Positions 60,434 through 64,000 of a DNA stretch of 64,000 nt are shown here, one piece after another. The DNA lies in assembly GCF_000187895.1 (NCBI RefSeq), contig NZ_DS990134.1, positions 372,001 to 436,000 on the forward strand, written 5' to 3'. Position numbers and translations under genes: made by a program. The notes below the pieces were generated by a model. That model did not search any database. It saw only the letters and a program-made list of their open reading frames with translations, and was not told the DNA's origin. The stretch comes from Phocaeicola plebeius DSM 17135 (GTDB taxonomy: Bacteria > Bacteroidota > Bacteroidia > Bacteroidales > Bacteroidaceae). The stretch's first letter is position 1; each line of letters begins with the position of its first letter.

Positions 60434-60477
60434 TATCTGCAAGTTTTCAACCATAAAGGTACAAAAACTTGCAGATA
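60434..60477 (-). repeat. 14-bp inverted repeat in the transposase 5' leader
   Basis: TATCTGCAAGTTTT (60434-60447) and AAAACTTGCAGATA (60464-60477) pair perfectly, three bases from the transposase start. The loop holds a TACCTTTA box on the minus strand. It may block translation from read-through mRNA (inference). Confidence 0.65.
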
Positions 60478-60542
60478 TATCAAAGAAATTTAGCCATTAA
60501 TATATTGACTATTAGCAGGAAAAGGGTACTTTAAGGGACGAC

Positions 60543-60548
60543 TATATA
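60543..60548. repeat. Right target-site duplication TATATA
   Basis: It matches TATATA at 59110-59115 and joins the IS right end directly. Confidence 0.6.
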
Positions 60549-60559
60549 GATAGGGGATT

Positions 60560-60646
60560 ATGGATATAAATTCATTTTATATATTCTGGTGTGTTAATAA
60601 TCAGGAATTGGTATTTCGAAATGTAAAGTCTCGTGATTCGTTTTAA
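60560..60646 (+). CDS. Leader peptide ORF of Sus-like operon 2 (28 residues)
   Basis: Codons from ATG 60560 to TAA 60644-60646 encode MDINSFYIFWC followed by VNNQELVFRNVKSRDSF. AGGGG lies five to nine bases before the start. Against the leader ORF of operon 1, nine of 27 compared codons differ only synonymously and seven change the residue, with only two of these (D/E, L/V) in the last 17 codons. The conserved block ends exactly at this stop. The IS lies 18 bases upstream, so the ORF no longer follows its native promoter. Confidence 0.55.
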   Translation: MDINSFYIFWCVNNQELVFRNVKSRDSF

Positions 60647-60837
60647 TGCATTTGCTTAACCTAAGGGAAATTCTGTGTAAAAACCATTGTTCATTTTATT
60701 TTCTTAAAGACGCAATTATTAACTATGCGTTTTTTTACACGTTTAAGCATCTCTTAATTGAGAGGTTTGTATCTGTATTATTGATATTTGACTGAAATTT
60801 TTATTTAATCATTAATTTATTTTATAACAGGCAAAAG
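60647..60837 (+). other. Leader of susC-like gene 2 with attenuator-like hairpin
   Basis: ACGCA (60710-60714) and TGCGT (60726-60730) form a short hairpin followed by a T-run (60730-60736). GTGTAAAAA (60675-60683) can instead pair with TTTTTACAC (60732-60740), sequestering the T-run. A CTCT...AGAG hairpin follows near 60751-60764. The last 50 bases before the ATG match operon 1. Confidence 0.35.
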
Positions 60838-63783
60838 ATGAAAAGGTTTAGTCTTTGGTTAGTCCTTTTTGTGCTATTAGGAGTACAATCAGCCTTGGCT
60901 CAATCGTACACGATTAAAGGAAGTGTCGTGTCGAAATCGAATAATGAGCCTCTGATTGGAGTTTCTATTTTACAAAAAGGAACTACGAATGGTGTGGTTA
61001 CCGACGTTGACGGTAATTATGTGCTTCAGGTTCAAGGTGGCGACGCTACTTTGATCTTCTCTTACATTGGTATGCAAACGCAAGAATTGAGAGTAAATTC
61101 TCGGATGGGAGTGCTGAATGTTGTAATGCAGGATGACGCTCAGCTTGTGGACGAAGTTGTTGTGGTGGCATATGGTGTACGTAAAAAAGGAACTATTGCT
61201 GGTTCAGTTTCTACGGTAAAAGGTGATAAATTTGAAAGTGTTCCTGCTGCTAGTTTTGATCAGGCATTACAAGGACAGGCATCTGGATTACAGGTTATGT
61301 CGAATTCTGGTGAACCGAGTGCAGCGGCTTCTTTCCAGATTCGTGGTGTAAACTCTATTAATGCAGGAGTCAGTCCATTGTTTATTCTGGATGGTATCGC
61401 AGTTTCAGCAGATGATTTTTCAGCTTTAAATCCGAGTGATATAGAGAGTGTTTCTGTATTGAAGGATGCTTCTTCTACATCTATTTATGGAGCGCGTGCT
61501 GCGAATGGTGTAGTTGTTATTACTACTAAGCGTGGTAAGATGGGGGAAAAAGGACATATTACGGCAAGAGCTCAATATGGTGTTTCTAAACTGGCATACG
61601 GAAAATGGAACCAGATGAATACTTCAGAACGTCTGGACTACGAAGAAGAAATTGGTTTGCGTGTTCCTGGTACTTATGACCGTGAATTACTGGAAAGAAC
61701 AAATATTGACTGGAGAGATGCAGTATATAATGATAATGCTCCCTTCTCAAATGTAGAACTTCAGTTCAGTGGCGCTTCTGATCGCTATAATTACTATGTT
61801 TCAGGGGGTGTATATAATCAAGAAGGTATTGCTTTAGGTTCTGATTTCACTCGTTATTCTTTCCGTGCAAATCTGGAAGCAAAGCTGAATAGTTGGTTTA
61901 AGATTGGAACAAACTCTGCAGTATCGTATGAAGACATAAGTGAAGCCACTTCTGGTGAATATACAACTGTAACTCCTATTTCTGCAGCAAGATTCATGTT
62001 ACCTTACTGGAATCCTTACAAGGCAGATGGTTCATACGCTTCTGTAAGTGATGATACTTGGCTGGGTACTAATGTCAATCCGTTGGAATGGCAGGCTAAT
62101 AATCCGACTAACTCAAACAAGTGGAAAGTGATGGCTAACTTGTATGGTGAATTGAGACCGATTGAAGGACTTGTTATCAAATCTATTGGCGGTATTGATT
62201 TCTTGGATCGTCGTGGAGATGTATCTTCAAATCCGAGTTATTTACCTAACATGGGTGAAGGGTATTTAGGACGTTCTTTCTCCCGTTATTATAATCTTAC
62301 ATGGACAAATACAATTAATTATGTATTTGATTACAAAGATGACCATCATTTCAATGTGCTTTTAGGACAGGAAGCCGTAAATAATCAGTCGGAAGCATTC
62401 TCTATCATTACACGTGGTCAGAGCAGCGACAAATTGCTTAACATGTCTTCTGCTACACGTGCTGAGAGTCCAAGTGACAGTTTTTCTGGTTCTACTTATT
62501 TGTCTTTCTTTGCACGTGGTGAATATAACTATCAGGGAAAATATTATGCTGATTTCTCTGTTCGTCGTGATGGCTCGTCTCGTTTTGGTAAAAACTCTCG
62601 TTGGGCAAATTTCTGGTCAGTAGGTTTGATGTGGGATGCAAAACGTGAAGCTTTCCTTGAAGATTATGAGTGGCTGACAAACGCACAGTTGTCTGCCAGC
62701 GTCGGAACTTCTGGTAACTCTTCTATTCCGCCATACGACCATTTAGCTCTTTTTGCTGGTGGCCCGACTTATGGACTTGAAGGCTCTGTGTTACCGGGTA
62801 TTGCTCCTTATTCAAGAGGTAATGAAGACCTGACATGGGAAAAACTTCTGACTACGAACATTGCTTTGAAGCTGGGATTCTTTGACCGCATTAATGTAGT
62901 AGCAGAGTTTTATCATAAGAAAACTACTGACATGTTGATGGCAGTTCCCGTGACTTTGACTTCTGGTTATGTGGAACAATGGGATAACATCGGTGCAATG
63001 GTAAACAAGGGTGTTGACTTGAGTTTTGATATTGATATTCTGAGAATGAGAGATTTCAGATGGAATGTGGGTGCAAATATCTCATACAATCATAATGAAA
63101 TTACTGAACTGTATGGCGGTAGAGATGTGTACGAATTGGCTAATACCAACTTGCTGTTGAAGAAAGGACATTCATACGGTGAATTCTATGTAAATCGTTT
63201 CGCAGGTGTAAATTCAGTCAATGGAGATGCTCTGTGGTATGATAAAGATGGTAATATTACCAATGTATATAGTGAAAACGATAAAGTACTTGTCGGAAAG
63301 AACAGCATTGCTCCATGGCAAGGTGGTTTTAATACGATGTTCTCTTGGAAAGGCCTTTCTGTAAGTGCTCAGTTCAGCTGGGTAAAAGACCGTTGGGTGA
63401 TGAACAACGACCGCTATTTTGATGAAAGTAACGGTATGTTTATCAATCAGAACCAGTCCAAGAAACTTTTATATGACCGTTGGAAGAAACCTGGTGATAT
63501 CGCATCGGTTCCACGTCATGGTGTAGTGATGGAATTTGACGACCGTTTGCTTGAAGATGCTTCTTTCTTGCGATTGAAGAATCTTAATATCTCTTATTCT
63601 TTCGACAGAAAGTTATTGCAAAAAACGAGAATCATAGAAAATCTGCGCGTATTTGCTCAGGCACAGAACCTGTTTACATTTACGAAATTTCAGGGTATGG
63701 ATCCTGAATCTACAGGTAATATGTATCAGGCACAGTATCCTATGTCACGTCAGTTCTCTATAGGCTTGGAAGTAGGATTTTAA
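60838..63783 (+). CDS. SusC-like TonB-dependent outer-membrane transporter (operon 2)
   Basis: A 981-residue protein, paralogous to the one at 43790. The signal peptide has VLFVLLGVQSALAQ, then GVSILQKGTTNGVVTDVDGN, DEVVVVAYGVRKKGTIAGSV and the plug SVLKDASSTSIYGARAANGV. The barrel ends with RQFSIGLEVGF. Plug and N-terminus are nearly identical to operon 1, while the middle of the barrel diverges, which suggests a different ligand. The frame is intact despite the IS insertion upstream. Confidence 0.95.
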   Translation: MKRFSLWLVLFVLLGVQSALAQSYTIKGSVVSKSNNEPLIGVSILQKGTTNGVVTDVDGNYVLQVQGGDATLIFSYIGMQTQELRVNSRMGVLNVVMQDDAQLVDEVVVVAYGVRKKGTIAGSVSTVKGDKFESVPAASFDQALQGQASGLQVMSNSGEPSAAASFQIRGVNSINAGVSPLFILDGIAVSADDFSALNPSDIESVSVLKDASSTSIYGARAANGVVVITTKRGKMGEKGHITARAQYGVSKLAYGKWNQMNTSERLDYEEEIGLRVPGTYDRELLERTNIDWRDAVYNDNAPFSNVELQFSGASDRYNYYVSGGVYNQEGIALGSDFTRYSFRANLEAKLNSWFKIGTNSAVSYEDISEATSGEYTTVTPISAARFMLPYWNPYKADGSYASVSDDTWLGTNVNPLEWQANNPTNSNKWKVMANLYGELRPIEGLVIKSIGGIDFLDRRGDVSSNPSYLPNMGEGYLGRSFSRYYNLTWTNTINYVFDYKDDHHFNVLLGQEAVNNQSEAFSIITRGQSSDKLLNMSSATRAESPSDSFSGSTYLSFFARGEYNYQGKYYADFSVRRDGSSRFGKNSRWANFWSVGLMWDAKREAFLEDYEWLTNAQLSASVGTSGNSSIPPYDHLALFAGGPTYGLEGSVLPGIAPYSRGNEDLTWEKLLTTNIALKLGFFDRINVVAEFYHKKTTDMLMAVPVTLTSGYVEQWDNIGAMVNKGVDLSFDIDILRMRDFRWNVGANISYNHNEITELYGGRDVYELANTNLLLKKGHSYGEFYVNRFAGVNSVNGDALWYDKDGNITNVYSENDKVLVGKNSIAPWQGGFNTMFSWKGLSVSAQFSWVKDRWVMNNDRYFDESNGMFINQNQSKKLLYDRWKKPGDIASVPRHGVVMEFDDRLLEDASFLRLKNLNISYSFDRKLLQKTRIIENLRVFAQAQNLFTFTKFQGMDPESTGNMYQAQYPMSRQFSIGLEVGF

Positions 63784-63807
63784 TTGATAAAAATAAAATA
63801 TAGAAAT

Positions 63808-64000
63808 ATGATAAAAAATATAAGATTAATCTTGTTGTCATTGGTATTGGTAGGAAGTTCTTCATGTAAAGGCTTTCTGGACGAATATCCTGATTCGGCA
63901 ATACCTGAAGAAATGGCGATGGAGACACTTGATGACTGTACCACTATCGTTACAGGAATATACAGCGCCTTTAAGTCAGGCTACCTATATTCTGGAAGCA
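63808..64000 (+). CDS. SusD/RagB-like lipoprotein (operon 2), N-terminal part
   Basis: The first 64 codons are visible before the window ends. A signal sequence (LVLVGSSSC lipobox) is followed by LDEYPDSAIPEEMAME and a helix of the SusD type (DDCTTIVTGIYSAFKSGYL). It starts 25 bases after the SusC-like gene. The identity is clear from position and the N-terminal helix. Confidence 0.85.
   Translation, partial: MIKNIRLILLSLVLVGSSSCKGFLDEYPDSAIPEEMAMETLDDCTTIVTGIYSAFKSGYLYSGS

Larger units (their letters stand above)
59116..60542 (-). mobile_element. IS5-family insertion sequence (1427 bp)
   Basis: The ends carry inverted repeats beginning GTCGTCCCTTAAA (left 59116-59128; right complement at 60530-60542), with weaker matching beyond. 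TATATA duplications flank it. One transposase gene on the minus strand fills the element. Family assignment (IS5, IS1478-like group) rests on the transposase motifs and is moderately certain. It sits between promoter and leader ORF of Sus-like operon 2. Confidence 0.85.

Overview
The window reads as a Bacteroidales chromosome, most likely Bacteroides or Phocaeicola. The evidence is the many TAnnTTTG-type -7 promoter boxes, the SusC/SusD pairs, the lipoproteins with S-C lipoboxes, a CTnDOT-type conjugation module, and the core block xerD-aroQ-pyk-O-methyltransferase-rbfA-ftsX. No rRNA, tRNA or CRISPR array was seen. Species cannot be fixed from this sequence.

Region 1 (1 to about 17.86 kb) is the right-hand part of a CTnDOT-family integrative conjugative element, visibly more GC-rich than what follows. 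A long plus-strand operon carries the end of traA, two DUF3408 genes (traB, traC), then traD, E, F, G, H, I, J, K, L, M, N, O, P, Q and a lysozyme gene. Together these encode the type IV secretion channel. A minus-strand operon of eight small or PcfK/PcfJ-like genes faces it. Between that operon and the chromosome lies about 1 kb without a convincing gene, rich in hairpins, ending near a GTAAATTTGC core (minus strand) that fits the known CTnDOT target consensus.

Region 2 (17.9 to 31.7 kb) holds a LOG-like nucleotide hydrolase, a KdsD-like sugar-phosphate isomerase, and a pectin/rhamnogalacturonan set (GH105, GH28, GH2, GH106). Mixed in are nucleoside diphosphate kinase and a regulator trio: LytTR protein, TPR histidine kinase and NarL-type response regulator.

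Region 3 (31.7 to 43.3 kb) is mainly housekeeping: YifB/ComM ATPase, a thioredoxin-fold lipoprotein lacking CXXC, an abundant-looking OmpA-like/TPR lipoprotein, XerD, AroQ, pyruvate kinase, an O-methyltransferase, RbfA, a LolC/E-type permease, an HU-like DNA-binding protein and a secreted endonuclease/phosphatase-family protein.

Region 4 (43.3 to 64 kb) holds two paralogous SusC/SusD operons. The first continues with surface lipoproteins (two of them with LRR-like repeats, one with a BACON domain), a subtilisin-like S8 protease, a DUF1573 protein and a small lipoprotein. It carries no carbohydrate enzyme, which suggests a protein, peptide or glycoprotein substrate. Both operons have the same promoter and, just after it, a short leader ORF whose peptide is conserved through many synonymous changes. 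In the second operon a 1427-bp IS5-family element has landed between promoter and leader ORF. Removing it with one target-site copy restores the same spacing as in the first operon. The conserved leader peptide and the protease-bearing Sus-like operon are the most interesting observations.
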